Of a stretch of 64,000 nt of DNA, positions 17,145-26,453 are shown in pieces. The notes below the pieces were generated by a model that worked only from the letters and a program-made list of their open reading frames with translations, did not search any database and was not told where the DNA came from. The stretch's first letter is position 1. Each line of letters opens with the position of its first letter. A program made the position numbers and the translations under genes. Where the stretch lies: assembly GCF_029714945.1 (NCBI RefSeq), contig NZ_CP121634.1, positions 6,717,001 through 6,781,000 on the forward strand, in the 5' to 3' direction. The DNA comes from Bradyrhizobium sp. CIAT3101 (lineage in GTDB: Bacteria > Pseudomonadota > Alphaproteobacteria > Rhizobiales > Xanthobacteraceae).

Positions 17145-18128
17145 CTACTCCGCCTTGATGTTCGCGGCCGCGACCACCTCGGCGAGCTCCTTGGTCTCCT
17201 TCGCGATCTTGGCGGCGTAATCGGCGGGGCTGAGCACGCTCACCACGCCTTGCGAGCCGAGCCGCTCCTCGACGGTCGGATCCTTGGCGGCTGCGACGAT
17301 CTCCCGGTGCAGCGTCTCGAGGATCGGCGCCGGCGTCGCCTTCGGCATGAAGAAGCCGACCCAGAACGACAGGTCGAAGCCGGGATAGCCGGCCTCCGCA
17401 ACCGTCGGCACGTCCGGCAGCGACGGCAGCCGCTCGGCCGAGGACACCGCCAGCGCGCGCAGCTTGCCGGCCTTCACCAGCGGCACAGCGGAGAGCGGAT
17501 CGAACACCGCGAGCACCTCCTGCGCGAGAATGCCGACCTCGGACGCGGCCCCGCCGCGATAGGGCACGTGGATCATCTTGATGCCGGCGCGCTGGCCGAG
17601 CAGCTCCATGGCGAGATGAGCGAGGTTGCCGTTGCCGCCCGAGCCGTAGGCGAGCGCGCCGGGCGCCGCCTTCGCAGCCGCAACGAGATCGGCGACGGTC
17701 TTGATGTCGGCGGTCCTGGGATTCTCCGGATTGACCACGAGTACCAGCGGCGCGGAGACGACGGTGGTCAGCGGCGCGAAGTCGCTGACCGGATCGTAGC
17801 GGATATCCTTGAACAGCGTCTTGTTCAGCGTGATCGTGGACGAGTTGCAGGCGAGCACGGTGTAGCCGTCGGGCTCCGCATGCGCGACGCCTTCGGCTGC
17901 GATCATGCCGTTGGCACCGGCGCGGTTCTCGACCACGAAGGGCTGCCCGAGCTTGGCGCCGAGCCGGTCGCCGATGATGCGCGCGACCACGTCGACCGGA
18001 CCGCCGGCGCTGAAGCCGACCATGACCTTCACCGGCCGCACCGGATATTTTTGCGCGATGGCCTCTGTCGACAGCGCCGACGCGCAAAGTCCGGCAATGA
18101 GCGCCAGCAGGCGGGCCGTTCGTTGCAT
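17145..18128 (-). CDS. Bug-family (tripartite tricarboxylate transporter) solute receptor
   Basis: This 327-residue periplasmic receptor of the TctC/Bug family binds carboxylated solutes. It has a signal peptide ending AIAQ, then YPVRPVKVMVGFSAGGPVD, the family motif, GQPFVVENRAGANG, YGSGGNGNLAHLA, HVPYRGG and LPDVPTVAEAGYPG. The ATG at 18128 has GGGGAGAG five bases upstream. No membrane partners (TctA/TctB) are adjacent, which is common: these receptors are often orphans. It is convergent with the importer operon, only three bases from its end. Confidence 0.9.
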   Translation of the reverse strand: MQRTARLLALIAGLCASALSTEAIAQKYPVRPVKVMVGFSAGGPVDVVARIIGDRLGAKLGQPFVVENRAGANGMIAAEGVAHAEPDGYTVLACNSSTITLNKTLFKDIRYDPVSDFAPLTTVVSAPLVLVVNPENPRTADIKTVADLVAAAKAAPGALAYGSGGNGNLAHLAMELLGQRAGIKMIHVPYRGGAASEVGILAQEVLAVFDPLSAVPLVKAGKLRALAVSSAERLPSLPDVPTVAEAGYPGFDLSFWVGFFMPKATPAPILETLHREIVAAAKDPTVEERLGSQGVVSVLSPADYAAKIAKETKELAEVVAAANIKAE

Positions 18129-18545
18129 TGGTTCTCTCCCCGGACCACGGCGCCTCTGCTTGTTGTCGGTGCGGCGCGTTCGCCGGTCATGAATAGCGGC
18201 CACATCGGATTTCGCAATCGGGTTTCCGTCAGGCATTCCGTCGCACGGCAGGCGGGCGCCGCTAATCCAGACAAAACTGCGAAAACAACCCCATGCACAG
18301 TAGCCGGCTTCAGAGAGCTGACTTCGCATATCCCGAATATTCCGTTTGACACGTCGGGCAAAACAGGCGCACGGTGGCATCATCGCGATATCAGCCCGTG
18401 TCCAGGCCCGCCCGCTCACAGGCGCGCGCGACTTGGCCCGCGCGAACACGCTTCATCGACATCTGAAAAACTTCAACCGCCGCCCAGCGCGCGATCGGCT
18501 TCGCTTGCCGCGAGCCCGCGTGCCTGCGCCGGCAAAGGACAGCGC
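18129..18545. other. Non-coding gap between divergent genes
   Basis: I see no gene here. It separates the minus-strand Bug receptor from the plus-strand pair starting at 18546. The only motif I note is CCCGAATATTCCGT at 18332-18345. It has a GAATATTC core palindrome and matches 10 of 14 bases of the dyad at 12402, too little to assign to a regulator. Confidence 0.5.
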
Positions 18546-19142
18546 ATGACGACATTGCCGACACTGACCGAGACGCCCATCGCGGCGAACGAACTCACCC
18601 CGATCATCGCAAGCCCGAAGGTCAAGCTCCGGCGCAGGCGCATCGTGATCGACCATCCCGATCCGCACACCGGCGAAAGGCTGCTGGCCGAGGCGATCGG
18701 CGCCGTCGACCGCGACGCGCTGCATGGCCTGTTGAGCCAGTTGGTGAAAGCCAGCGTGGTTGCGCGGAAGCCGGACCAGGGCAATCTCTCCTTCATGGTC
18801 TCGATGCTCAAGAGCATCGCGCCGAAGGATTCGCTCGAAGCCATGCTGTCGGCGCAGATGGTCGGCATTCACGTCGCCTCGATGCGCTGCGCCTGCCGCC
18901 TCGCCTGCACCGACGACGTGCCGCAGCAGGAGAGCCTCACCCGCGCACTGACCCGGCTGGCCCGCACCTACGCGGCCCAGATGGAGGCCTTGAGCCGCCA
19001 TCGCAGCAACGGCACGTGCGCGATCACGGTGCAGAACCTGTCGGTGCAGGACGGCGGCAAGGCCGTCGTCGGCCATTTCACGCAGCACGCGAACCTGATC
19101 ACGGCCCAGCCGGGCCTCGTGGACGCGACCGTCCCCGCATGA
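18546..19142 (+). CDS. Conserved hypothetical protein, first of a coupled pair
   Basis: This 198-residue protein has no recognised domain. It is cytosolic in character, mostly helical, with a basic stretch KLRRRRIVIDHPD near residue 30 and a cluster of three Cys around residues 114-120 (RCACRLAC). AAAGGA lies seven bases before the ATG at 18546. Its stop overlaps the next start (ATGA). Paired with the HGG-motif protein downstream it resembles small gene pairs of likely phage origin, such as terminase-small-subunit-like regulators, but I cannot show that from sequence. Confidence 0.65.
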   Translation: MTTLPTLTETPIAANELTPIIASPKVKLRRRRIVIDHPDPHTGERLLAEAIGAVDRDALHGLLSQLVKASVVARKPDQGNLSFMVSMLKSIAPKDSLEAMLSAQMVGIHVASMRCACRLACTDDVPQQESLTRALTRLARTYAAQMEALSRHRSNGTCAITVQNLSVQDGGKAVVGHFTQHANLITAQPGLVDATVPA

Positions 19143-19501
19143 GCCACCCCCGCAACACCGGCCCGATGCGGGCGAGCCAGCGTTGCGGCGCGCAAACACG
19201 AAACAGTGAAACCTGCCGCGCGCCGGCACTGCGCGGCAAGGCGCGCTGCCGCATGCACGGCGGCGCATGGGGATCCGGCGCGCCGCTTGGAAACGGCAAC
19301 GCCGTCAAGCACGGCTTTTTCACAAGCGAAGCGATCGACGAGCGGAAGTTCGTCCGCACCATGCTCAGCGAAGCGGAGAGCCTGCTGCGCACATTGCCCG
19401 CGGCGTCAGAAACAATCGGCAACTCCCGCGAGGGTGGAACCCAACACACCCTACCGGGAACAGATTCACCCCCTTCGCACTTAACAAATGATAGGAAGTG
19501 A
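19139..19501 (+). CDS. HGG-motif small protein
   Basis: This 120-residue protein starts with RCGAQTRNSETCRAPALRGK, a Cys-rich segment, then RCRMHGG, GSGAPLGN and NAVKHGFFT. This matches the group of small alphaproteobacterial and phage proteins with an HGG...GPxGNxNAxKHG signature and conserved Cys/His that may bind zinc. The function is unknown. It overlaps the preceding gene by four bases and precedes a receiver-domain gene. Confidence 0.7.
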   Translation: MSHPRNTGPMRASQRCGAQTRNSETCRAPALRGKARCRMHGGAWGSGAPLGNGNAVKHGFFTSEAIDERKFVRTMLSEAESLLRTLPAASETIGNSREGGTQHTLPGTDSPPSHLTNDRK

Positions 19502-19510
19502 GGTGCAATC

Positions 19511-19867
19511 ATGGGCCAATCAAAGCCGCTTCGCCCGACCGCCATCGTCGTCGAGGATGACGACATTCAACGCGAGATGCTCGCGCTTCTGCTCGAAGAG
19601 CGGAACTTCGAAGTCCTGCAGTGCGAAGATGCCGAGACCGCGGCCCTGGCGCTCAAGGCAAAGCACCCGACCCTGATGGTCACCGACATCAATCTGGTCG
19701 GGAAGATGGACGGCGTCGATCTGGCTCACTTCGCCCAGCAGCACAATGCCGATATGCGGATCATCGTGATCTCGGGCCGTCCGCTGCCCCGCCCTCTGCC
19801 GCCCGGCGCAAAATTCTTCACCAAGCCGGTTTATCCGACGGCACTGCTGGCGGAAGCGGCACGATAG
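19511..19867 (+). CDS. Single-domain response regulator
   Basis: This 118-residue stand-alone receiver domain has an acidic pair in VVEDDDIQRE, the phospho-acceptor Asp in VTDINLVG, a Ser in VISGR and Lys in FFTKPVYP. It has no output domain, so it probably works by protein contact or as a phosphate relay. GAGGTG lies seven bases upstream of the ATG. No histidine kinase is adjacent. A proline-rich RPLPRPLPPG loop just before the Lys is longer than usual. Confidence 0.88.
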   Translation: MGQSKPLRPTAIVVEDDDIQREMLALLLEERNFEVLQCEDAETAALALKAKHPTLMVTDINLVGKMDGVDLAHFAQQHNADMRIIVISGRPLPRPLPPGAKFFTKPVYPTALLAEAAR

Positions 19868-19955
19868 CCGAGGTTTACTGGCATCCGGCGAAGGCGTTAT
19901 CCTCAAACCTGTCAGGCGGCAGGCGATCGGCGCCGCCGCGCGACGGGAGGGGTGC

Positions 19956-20240
19956 ATGAACGAACGCGATTTCGAACAGCAGCTCAAGGATGATGGCTTT
20001 CAGGAGATCGAGTATCAGAAGCTCGATCCTCGCCCCGGCAAGGGACGGCACCGGCATCATTTCGAAATCCGCGGACTGGTCATCTCCGGCACCTTCGTCG
20101 TGAGGCAAACGGACGAGCCCGTCGTCTACCGCACAGGGCAAATTTTTTCCGTCGCCGAGGGCGAACTGCACGACGAATGGATCGAGGCCGACGGCGCGCA
20201 TGTGCTGGTCGGCCGCAAACATTCCAAGGCGGCGGCCTGA
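19956..20240 (+). CDS. Small hypothetical protein, cupin-like strand pattern
   Basis: This 94-residue protein has alternating beta-strand character: HHFEIRGLVISGTFVVR, then PVVYRTGQIFSVAEG and HVLVGRK. The HxHH near residue 34 and later Glu/His residues recall a small cupin, but I cannot assign a family. GGGAGGGG is just before the ATG. It is convergent with the RND operon. Confidence 0.62.
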   Translation: MNERDFEQQLKDDGFQEIEYQKLDPRPGKGRHRHHFEIRGLVISGTFVVRQTDEPVVYRTGQIFSVAEGELHDEWIEADGAHVLVGRKHSKAAA

Positions 20241-20306
20241 TACGCCCGATGCGCGGTACGAACTGATCGCCTCACGTCCCGCAACATCGCTCCCGCTGCC
20301 GAACAA

Positions 20307-23300
20307 TCACTCTGCCGCAAGGACCCTGGATTTCTTCCGTTCCATCTCGTCGACGATGTCCAGATCGCCGTCGTCGGCGACGTCCGCGTCCTGACGATCC
20401 CGTTCCGCGTGCGGTTTCGGGCTGAGCCATTGGGACACACGGTCGAGATAGAGATAAACCACCGGCGTGGTGAAGAGCGTCAGCACCTGGCTGACCAGGA
20501 GGCCGCCGACCATGGCATAGCCGAGCGGCTGGCGCAGCTCCGAGCCGGTCCCGTGGCCGAGCATCAGCGGCACGCCGCCCAGCACGGCGGCCATCGTGGT
20601 CATCAGGATGGGACGGAAGCGCAGCAGGCAGGCGCGGCGGATCGCCTCTAGCGGCGACATTCCCTGATCGCGTTCCGCCACGATCGCAAAATCGACCAGC
20701 ATGATGCCGTTTTTCTTGACGATGCCGATCAGCAGCACCAGCCCGATCAACCCGATCAGGCTGAAGTCGAAATGGAACAGCAGCAATGTCGCGAGCGCGC
20801 CGACGCCGGCGGACGGCAAGGTCGACAGGATCGTCAGCGGGTGAATGTAGCTCTCGTAGAGCACGCCGAGAATGAGATAGACCACGATCAGCGCCGCCAC
20901 GATCAGCAAGGGCACGGAGGAGAGCGACTCCTGGAATGCCTTCGCCGTGCCCTGGAACGTGGAGGTGATGGTGGCCGGCACGTCCATCTGCCGTTCCATC
21001 GCATCGATCGCCTGCGTCGCCTGGCCGAGCGCGACGTTGGGCGCGAGATTGAACGAGATCGTCACCGCCGGAAACTGGCCCTGATGATTGATCGCCAGCG
21101 GCCGCACCGGCGCCGTGGTCCACTTGGTGAAGGCCGACAACGGCACCTCGCCCCCCGTCGTCGGGGAATGCAGATAGATCTGCTCCAGCGTCGACGGATT
21201 CTTCTGCAGCGAAGGCAACACCTCGAGCACGACATAATAGGTGGACAACTGGGTCGAGTAGGTCGCGATCTCCCGCTGCCCGAAGGCGTCGTACAGCGTC
21301 GCGTCGATGACGTCGGGGGTGATCCCGAAGCGCGCCGCCTGGTTGCGGTCGATCGACAGCGTCAGCGTGGTCCCTGACATCTGCTGGTCGGACGCGACGT
21401 CGCGCAGCTCGGGCATCTCCTTCATCTTGCCGAGCAGCTTTGGCGCCCATGTGTTGAGCTGGTCCATGTCGGTCGACTGCAAGGTGAACTGATATTGCGT
21501 TCGCGCGGCGCGGCCGCCGACGCGGACATCCTGCGCCGACTGGAGGTAGAGGCGCGCGCCCTGAACCTTCGATGTCTGCACCTGCAAGCGGCGGATGACC
21601 TGGTCCGCCGAGGCCGTGCGCTCATCGCGCGGCTTCAAGGTGATGTACATATTGCCGTCGTTGAGCGTACTGCCGCTGCCGCCCATCCGCATCGCCATGT
21701 GGTCGATCGCCGGATCCTTCAGCACGATCTCGCCCATCTCCTGCATGTGCTTCGCCATGTCCGCGATCGACACATCCTGCGAGGTTTCGACGATGCCGGT
21801 GATCAGGCCGGTGTCCTGCTGCGGGAAGAAGCCTTTCGGGATGATCACGAACAGATAGACCGTGAGCGCCATCGTCGCGAAGAACACCATCAGGGTCGCG
21901 AAGCGGAAGCGCAGCACGAGATCGAGGCCGCGCTCGTAGCCGTCGACAAGCGCCTGGAACATCCGTTCGCTCAGCATATAGAGCCGGCCGTGATGCTCCT
22001 CGCCGTGCGACTTGAGGAAGCGCGATGCCATCATCGGCGTCAACGTCAGCGACACGAAGGCCGACACGACGATCGTCATCGCCAGCGTCACCGAGAATTC
22101 CCGGAACAGGCGGCCGATGATGCCGCTCATCAGCAACAGCGGAATCAGCACCGCGATCAGCGAAACCGAGATCGAGATGATCGTGAAGCCGATTTCGCCC
22201 GCGCCCTTCACCGCGGCGGCCATCGGCGTCTCGCCTTCCTCGATGTAGCGGGTGATGTTCTCCAGCATCACGATGGCATCGTCGACCACGAATCCGACCG
22301 CGATGGTGAGGGCCATCAGCGACAGATTGTCGAGGCTGTAGCCGGCCATCCACATCAGCGCGCAGGCGCCGAGCAGCGCGAGCGGCACCGTGATCGACGG
22401 AATGATGGTGGCCCAGACGCTGCGCAGGAAGACGAAGATCACCATCACCACGAGGCCGATCGTCAGCAACAGCGTGAACTGCACGTCCTTCACGGCGGCA
22501 CGGATGGTTTGCGTGCGGTCCGACAGCACCGAGATCTTGATCGCCGGCGAAATGCCCGCCTGCAGATGCGGCAGCTGCTTCATGACGTTGTCGACGGTGT
22601 CGATGACGTTGGCGCCGGGCTGCTTGAAGATGACCAGGAAGACGCCGGGCTTGCCGTCGGCCCAGCCATACTGGGTATTGTCCAGCGGCGCACTGACGGC
22701 ATGGCCGATGTCTCCGACCTTGACGGGGCTGCCGTTGCGATAGGCAATGACGATGTCGTTCCACGCGTCCGCGTTGGTGAACTGGTCATTGGCATAGACG
22801 GTGTAGGTGCGGGTGTCGCCGTTGAGGGTGCCCTTGGGATTGTTGACGGTGATCACCGAGAGCGGGGTCCGCACGTCCTCCAGCGACAAGCCTTTCGCCA
22901 CCAGCTTGGCGGGATCGATCTGAACGCGGATCGAGGGCGCCTGCTGGCCGCCGACACTGACCTGGCCGACGCCGCCGATATGGCTGATCGCCTGCGCGAG
23001 CTTGGTGTAGGCCTCGTCCGACACCTGCGTCATCGGCAGCGTCGTCGACGTGGCCCCGAGCAGGAGAATGGGAGAGTCCGCCGGATTGACCTTTCGGTAG
23101 GTCGGCGTGCTCGGCATGTTTTTGGGCAATTGCCCGCTCGCGGCATTGATGGCGGCGAGCACGTCGGACCCGGCACCGTCGATGTTCCTGCCCAGATCGA
23201 ACTGGAGAACGATCTGGGTCGAGCTGGTCTGGCTCGACGACGTCATCTCCGACACGCCGGGAATCAGGGCGAACTGCGATTCCAGCGGCTGCGCCACCGA

Positions 23301-23489
23301 GGACGCCATCGTCTCGGGATCCGCGCCGGGAAGGCTGGCCGAGACCTGGATGGTGGGGAAATCGACCTCGGGCAGCGGCGCCACCGGCAATTGCGGATAG
23401 GCGATGATCCCGACGAAGAGAATGCCGACCATCAGCAGCGACGTCGCGATGGGGAGGCGAATGAAGGGAGCCGAGATACCGCCAGCCAT
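20307..23489 (-). CDS. RND efflux pump inner-membrane transporter (MdtB/MdtC-like)
   Basis: This 1060-residue proton-driven efflux transporter works with the adaptor encoded just upstream and an outer-membrane channel not in this window. The N-terminus FIRLPIATSLLMVGILFVG is the first helix. The periplasmic porter signature is DFPTIQVSASLPGADPETM, and the proton-relay Asp pair is in GFVVDDAIVMLENI on the fourth helix. The second half repeats the pattern, with GIVKKNGIMLVDFA. The frame extends to 23762, but the ATG at 23489 comes one base after the adaptor stop and begins the canonical helix. Substrates are probably drugs or other amphipathic compounds; that is inferred from the family. Confidence 0.93.
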   Translation of the reverse strand: MAGGISAPFIRLPIATSLLMVGILFVGIIAYPQLPVAPLPEVDFPTIQVSASLPGADPETMASSVAQPLESQFALIPGVSEMTSSSQTSSTQIVLQFDLGRNIDGAGSDVLAAINAASGQLPKNMPSTPTYRKVNPADSPILLLGATSTTLPMTQVSDEAYTKLAQAISHIGGVGQVSVGGQQAPSIRVQIDPAKLVAKGLSLEDVRTPLSVITVNNPKGTLNGDTRTYTVYANDQFTNADAWNDIVIAYRNGSPVKVGDIGHAVSAPLDNTQYGWADGKPGVFLVIFKQPGANVIDTVDNVMKQLPHLQAGISPAIKISVLSDRTQTIRAAVKDVQFTLLLTIGLVVMVIFVFLRSVWATIIPSITVPLALLGACALMWMAGYSLDNLSLMALTIAVGFVVDDAIVMLENITRYIEEGETPMAAAVKGAGEIGFTIISISVSLIAVLIPLLLMSGIIGRLFREFSVTLAMTIVVSAFVSLTLTPMMASRFLKSHGEEHHGRLYMLSERMFQALVDGYERGLDLVLRFRFATLMVFFATMALTVYLFVIIPKGFFPQQDTGLITGIVETSQDVSIADMAKHMQEMGEIVLKDPAIDHMAMRMGGSGSTLNDGNMYITLKPRDERTASADQVIRRLQVQTSKVQGARLYLQSAQDVRVGGRAARTQYQFTLQSTDMDQLNTWAPKLLGKMKEMPELRDVASDQQMSGTTLTLSIDRNQAARFGITPDVIDATLYDAFGQREIATYSTQLSTYYVVLEVLPSLQKNPSTLEQIYLHSPTTGGEVPLSAFTKWTTAPVRPLAINHQGQFPAVTISFNLAPNVALGQATQAIDAMERQMDVPATITSTFQGTAKAFQESLSSVPLLIVAALIVVYLILGVLYESYIHPLTILSTLPSAGVGALATLLLFHFDFSLIGLIGLVLLIGIVKKNGIMLVDFAIVAERDQGMSPLEAIRRACLLRFRPILMTTMAAVLGGVPLMLGHGTGSELRQPLGYAMVGGLLVSQVLTLFTTPVVYLYLDRVSQWLSPKPHAERDRQDADVADDGDLDIVDEMERKKSRVLAAE

Positions 23490-23490
23490 G

Positions 23491-24720
23491 TCAGTCAGCC
23501 GATCCGGTTTTGGCCTGTTTGGCCATGGTGCCTGAGTCCGGCGCCGGCGCTGCTGACGCAACCAGCGGCTTCTCGTCGACCAGCGCGCCATCGAACAGGC
23601 GCGACTGCCCGGCCACCACGATCCTGTCTCCGACATTGAGACCTTCGGAGACCACGGCGCTTGCATCGCCGCTCTGGCTGACCTTGATCGGCCTGGCGCT
23701 GACCTTGCCATTGTCACCGATGACATAAGCGAACAGGCCGGCCGGCCCGTGTTGCACACCATCCTGCGGCACGACGATGACCTGCTTGAGCGTGTCGACC
23801 AGCATGCGCGTGGTGACGGACAATCCCGGCCACAGCGCGTTGTCCTTGTTGTCGAAGCGGGCCTTCAGGCCGATGGTGCCCGTGGCCTGGTTCACCGAAT
23901 TGTCCATGATCGCGAGCCTGCCCTGCGACAGCGTCCTGGTTCCGTCCGAGCTCAGCGCCTCGACCGGCACGTCGCCGGTCTGGAAGGCCTTGTCGATGGC
24001 GAGCAGTTGATCTTCCGGTTCGGTGAACTGCACGGCAATCGGCTGCAGCTGCGCGATGGTGACGATCCCGTTCGTATCCGCGGCATGCACGATGTTGCCG
24101 GGGTCGACAAACCGGAAACCCATGCGTCCGCTGATCGGCGCCTTGATCGAGGTGTAGCCGAGATTGGTCTGCGCATTGTCGATGGCGGCCAGGTCGCCCT
24201 TCAGCTGCGCGGTCACCTGATCGACCAGTGCCTGCTGGGTATCGAGATTCTGCTGGGTTTCGAATTGCTGCTTCGCGAGTGTCTGAAAGCGCTGCAGGTT
24301 GAGCTGATCGTTGCGCAAATTGGCCTCGTCCTGCGCCTTCTTCGCCACCGCCTGTTCCAGAGCCGCGGTAAACGGGCGCTGATCGATCTCCAGAAGCGGA
24401 TCGCCCTCCTTCACCATCTGTCCCTGCTTGAAGAACACCTTCGTGATCTGACCATCGACGCGGCTCTTGATCGTCACCGTCTTGAACGGCGAGACGACTC
24501 CAAGACCGTAGGTGTGCACGGGAAAGTCGGCCTTCTTCACCTCGAACGAGGTGACGGGAATTTTGACGGCGGCCTGATTGGAAGCGCCTTGAGCGGCCGC
24601 TGCGACAGGCTTCACACTCCCGACGAGCTCATACCATGCGCCGTAGCCGACTGCGGCTGTTGCAAGCATTCCAAACAGCGTGAGGCTGAGCTTCGGTCGC
24701 CTTGTCATATCCGTGGCCAT
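23491..24720 (-). CDS. RND efflux periplasmic adaptor (MdtA-like)
   Basis: This 409-residue membrane-fusion protein has an N-terminal anchor (LSLTLFGMLATAAVGYGAW), a lipoyl half-motif VTIKSRVDGQITKVFFKQGQ, a coiled-coil hairpin around residues 115-175 (AKKAQDEANLRNDQLNLQRF), and the returning lipoyl strand TSIKAPISGRMGF. It bridges the RND pump and an outer-membrane channel. Its stop and the pump start are one base apart. The ribosome-binding site before the ATG at 24720 is poor; a second ATG four codons in is possible. Confidence 0.92.
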   Translation of the reverse strand: MATDMTRRPKLSLTLFGMLATAAVGYGAWYELVGSVKPVAAAAQGASNQAAVKIPVTSFEVKKADFPVHTYGLGVVSPFKTVTIKSRVDGQITKVFFKQGQMVKEGDPLLEIDQRPFTAALEQAVAKKAQDEANLRNDQLNLQRFQTLAKQQFETQQNLDTQQALVDQVTAQLKGDLAAIDNAQTNLGYTSIKAPISGRMGFRFVDPGNIVHAADTNGIVTIAQLQPIAVQFTEPEDQLLAIDKAFQTGDVPVEALSSDGTRTLSQGRLAIMDNSVNQATGTIGLKARFDNKDNALWPGLSVTTRMLVDTLKQVIVVPQDGVQHGPAGLFAYVIGDNGKVSARPIKVSQSGDASAVVSEGLNVGDRIVVAGQSRLFDGALVDEKPLVASAAPAPDSGTMAKQAKTGSAD

Positions 24721-25091
24721 CTATTGTTGTCTGTGCCTGTCTTCAGGTGAAGCGACTGCTTGCACGTGAAACGCACTCGTTCGTGCCGAAGTATCGCGGA
24801 CAGGTTCGCGCCCGCAAAATAACGATCGCGTGCGACTTTCTGTACAATTCGTCATGTTCGCGCGTCGCGACAAAGCAATCGCCCGAATGCAGCGAGGAAT
24901 TGCAAATGATCAACGCGAAGAGACGAACAGCAGAAGAAACAGACAGAAACGATATGGACAGGCGTTAAGGATCGCAGCCCGCATCACGCCGAATTGCGCC
25001 AGCGATCAGGAAATTTAACGAACGCTCGTTTCAAGTCGGGCCTTATCATCGACACGTTGATGGCAACGCGAATTGTCATTCGAGGCGCAAG
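24721..25091. other. Non-coding gap with a TetR-like inverted repeat
   Basis: I see no gene in this divergent region. It must hold the promoters of the efflux operon and the small membrane protein. At 25017-25030 AACGA-ACGC-TCGTT forms an inverted repeat of the size bound by TetR-type repressors. It is nearer the small protein gene. No TetR gene is adjacent. Confidence 0.4.
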
Positions 25092-25376
25092 ATGAGGGAC
25101 GTTCAGCAGGACTTCGGAGGAAATGTCATCCCGTTTCGCAAGCGATCAGGAGACGAGAGAACTCCCGCTGACGATGTCCGGTCCGAAAACATCCTGCGCA
25201 TGCTCGACCTCTCGAAGTTCGAACGGGATCGCCGCAACGCGGAGAATGGCGCGAACATGCGCTCGAACATCGCCGCGATCGTTCTGCTCGGGATCCTCGT
25301 CTTCATTGCGACAGAGGACTTCTACAGACTAGAGCAATCGAATTTGTGCCTGCACCAGTGGGAGTGCATGAATTGA
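25092..25376 (+). CDS. Small single-pass membrane protein
   Basis: This 94-residue protein has a charged N-terminal half (GNVIPFRKRSGDERT, LDLSKFERDRR) and one hydrophobic helix, NIAAIVLLGILVFIATEDF, then a short tail with two Cys. I do not recognise a family. Topology is probably N-in. It stands alone and may be envelope-stress related because it is divergent from the efflux operon; that is a guess. Confidence 0.58.
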   Translation: MRDVQQDFGGNVIPFRKRSGDERTPADDVRSENILRMLDLSKFERDRRNAENGANMRSNIAAIVLLGILVFIATEDFYRLEQSNLCLHQWECMN

Positions 25377-25424
25377 ATGGCGCTCGTCGTCGATCGGCGG
25401 CGCAGCGCACCGACGCGCGAACTC

Positions 25425-26162
25425 TCACCGTTCGACCCAACCATTGGCAATCGCACTGGCCCAGATCGGCATGCCTTTGCTGCGGGCGAGTTCAGCCATG
25501 GCCGTGCTGTCGTAGGGCACGTACCGGATCGTGGCGGACCAGCCCGCGCGGGCGCGTTCGAGAATGGCGTAGCAGGCGTGAGGCGTACCCACCTCGACCA
25601 CATAGGGAACCGGCGCTCGTCCATCATAACCGGGCAATCCAACGCTGCCGGGATTGACGATCATTCGTCCGTCCCTCAGGCGGATCACGCGCGGGATGTG
25701 CGTATGCCCGCAGAGAATGAGTTCTGCGTCGATGCCGTCAGCGCCGGCCTCGATCATGTCGATCGGGCTGGCGCGGACGCTGCCGTCGGCGGCGACGCGA
25801 TCGAGCCAGAAGGCGGCGTCATCCTTCGGGGCTGCATGGCAGAGGAACACGTCCTGTCGATAGACGAGCGTTGGCGGCATGCCGGCCATCCAGTCGAAAT
25901 GCCTGCGCTCCAGCTGCCGGAAATCGCTCCTGGCCGATGTTCCGGCCCGCCATAGATCGACGAGGATACGATCCTGGTCGCCCTGCACCGAGGGAAAGCC
26001 CCGCTCCATCAGCAGATCCGCCGTCCGAGCCGCCTCGAGCGGGCCGCTGACGTGATCACCGAGATTGACGATCTCGCTGATGCCAAGCGCGGCGATATCA
26101 GCGAGCACGGCTTCAAGCGCCGGGCAGTTTCCGTGGATATCCGCGATCGCGGCAAACTTCAT
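25425..26162 (-). CDS. Metallophosphoesterase (calcineurin-like)
   Basis: This 245-residue protein is a small cytosolic metallophosphoesterase of the YfcE/DNA-repair-exonuclease-like group. Motifs in order are DIHGN near the N-terminus, GDHVSGP, then GDQD at the GNH(E/D) position, and CGHTH. These supply the dinuclear metal centre. The Asn-His of motif III is changed to Asp-Gln, which may alter activity. The long open frame upstream is not coding: the ATG at 26162 has GGGAGGG four bases before it and starts exactly at the family's first strand, KFAAIADIHG. Confidence 0.87.
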   Translation of the reverse strand: MKFAAIADIHGNCPALEAVLADIAALGISEIVNLGDHVSGPLEAARTADLLMERGFPSVQGDQDRILVDLWRAGTSARSDFRQLERRHFDWMAGMPPTLVYRQDVFLCHAAPKDDAAFWLDRVAADGSVRASPIDMIEAGADGIDAELILCGHTHIPRVIRLRDGRMIVNPGSVGLPGYDGRAPVPYVVEVGTPHACYAILERARAGWSATIRYVPYDSTAMAELARSKGMPIWASAIANGWVER

Positions 26163-26453
26163 CTCGCCCTCCCAATTCGGGACGGCCGACGACACTGCTA
26201 TTGCGGGAACGATGCAGAACTGGCGGTTCGCTTTAGCTGCATTTGGAGAAGCGCCCGCAAGCTGAGGGTCAAATCGGCGCTGTGCGAAAGCTAACACCGC
26301 CAAGCGCGGGCAGGCAAGCGGCGGCTCGGATGAGGTGAAACCGAGCCGCGGCGCTGTGCCACCACGGCTGGCGGGCCATGCGATTTCCCGCCATTGGCAC
26401 CCTCCCCCCAATCGTGTAACCCGGCCAAAAGCCCTTGCCGGGACGGGACGCTG

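Noticed and set aside
17250..18545. Upstream part of the long plus-strand frame ending at 19142
   Set aside because: It runs antisense to the Bug receptor gene; the real gene starts at ATG 18546 with a ribosome-binding site.
21495..23639. Long open frame opposite the RND pump gene
   Set aside because: It is rich in Arg, His, Asp and Gly in the way of antisense GC-rich frames, has no domain, and lies fully over a clear RND gene.
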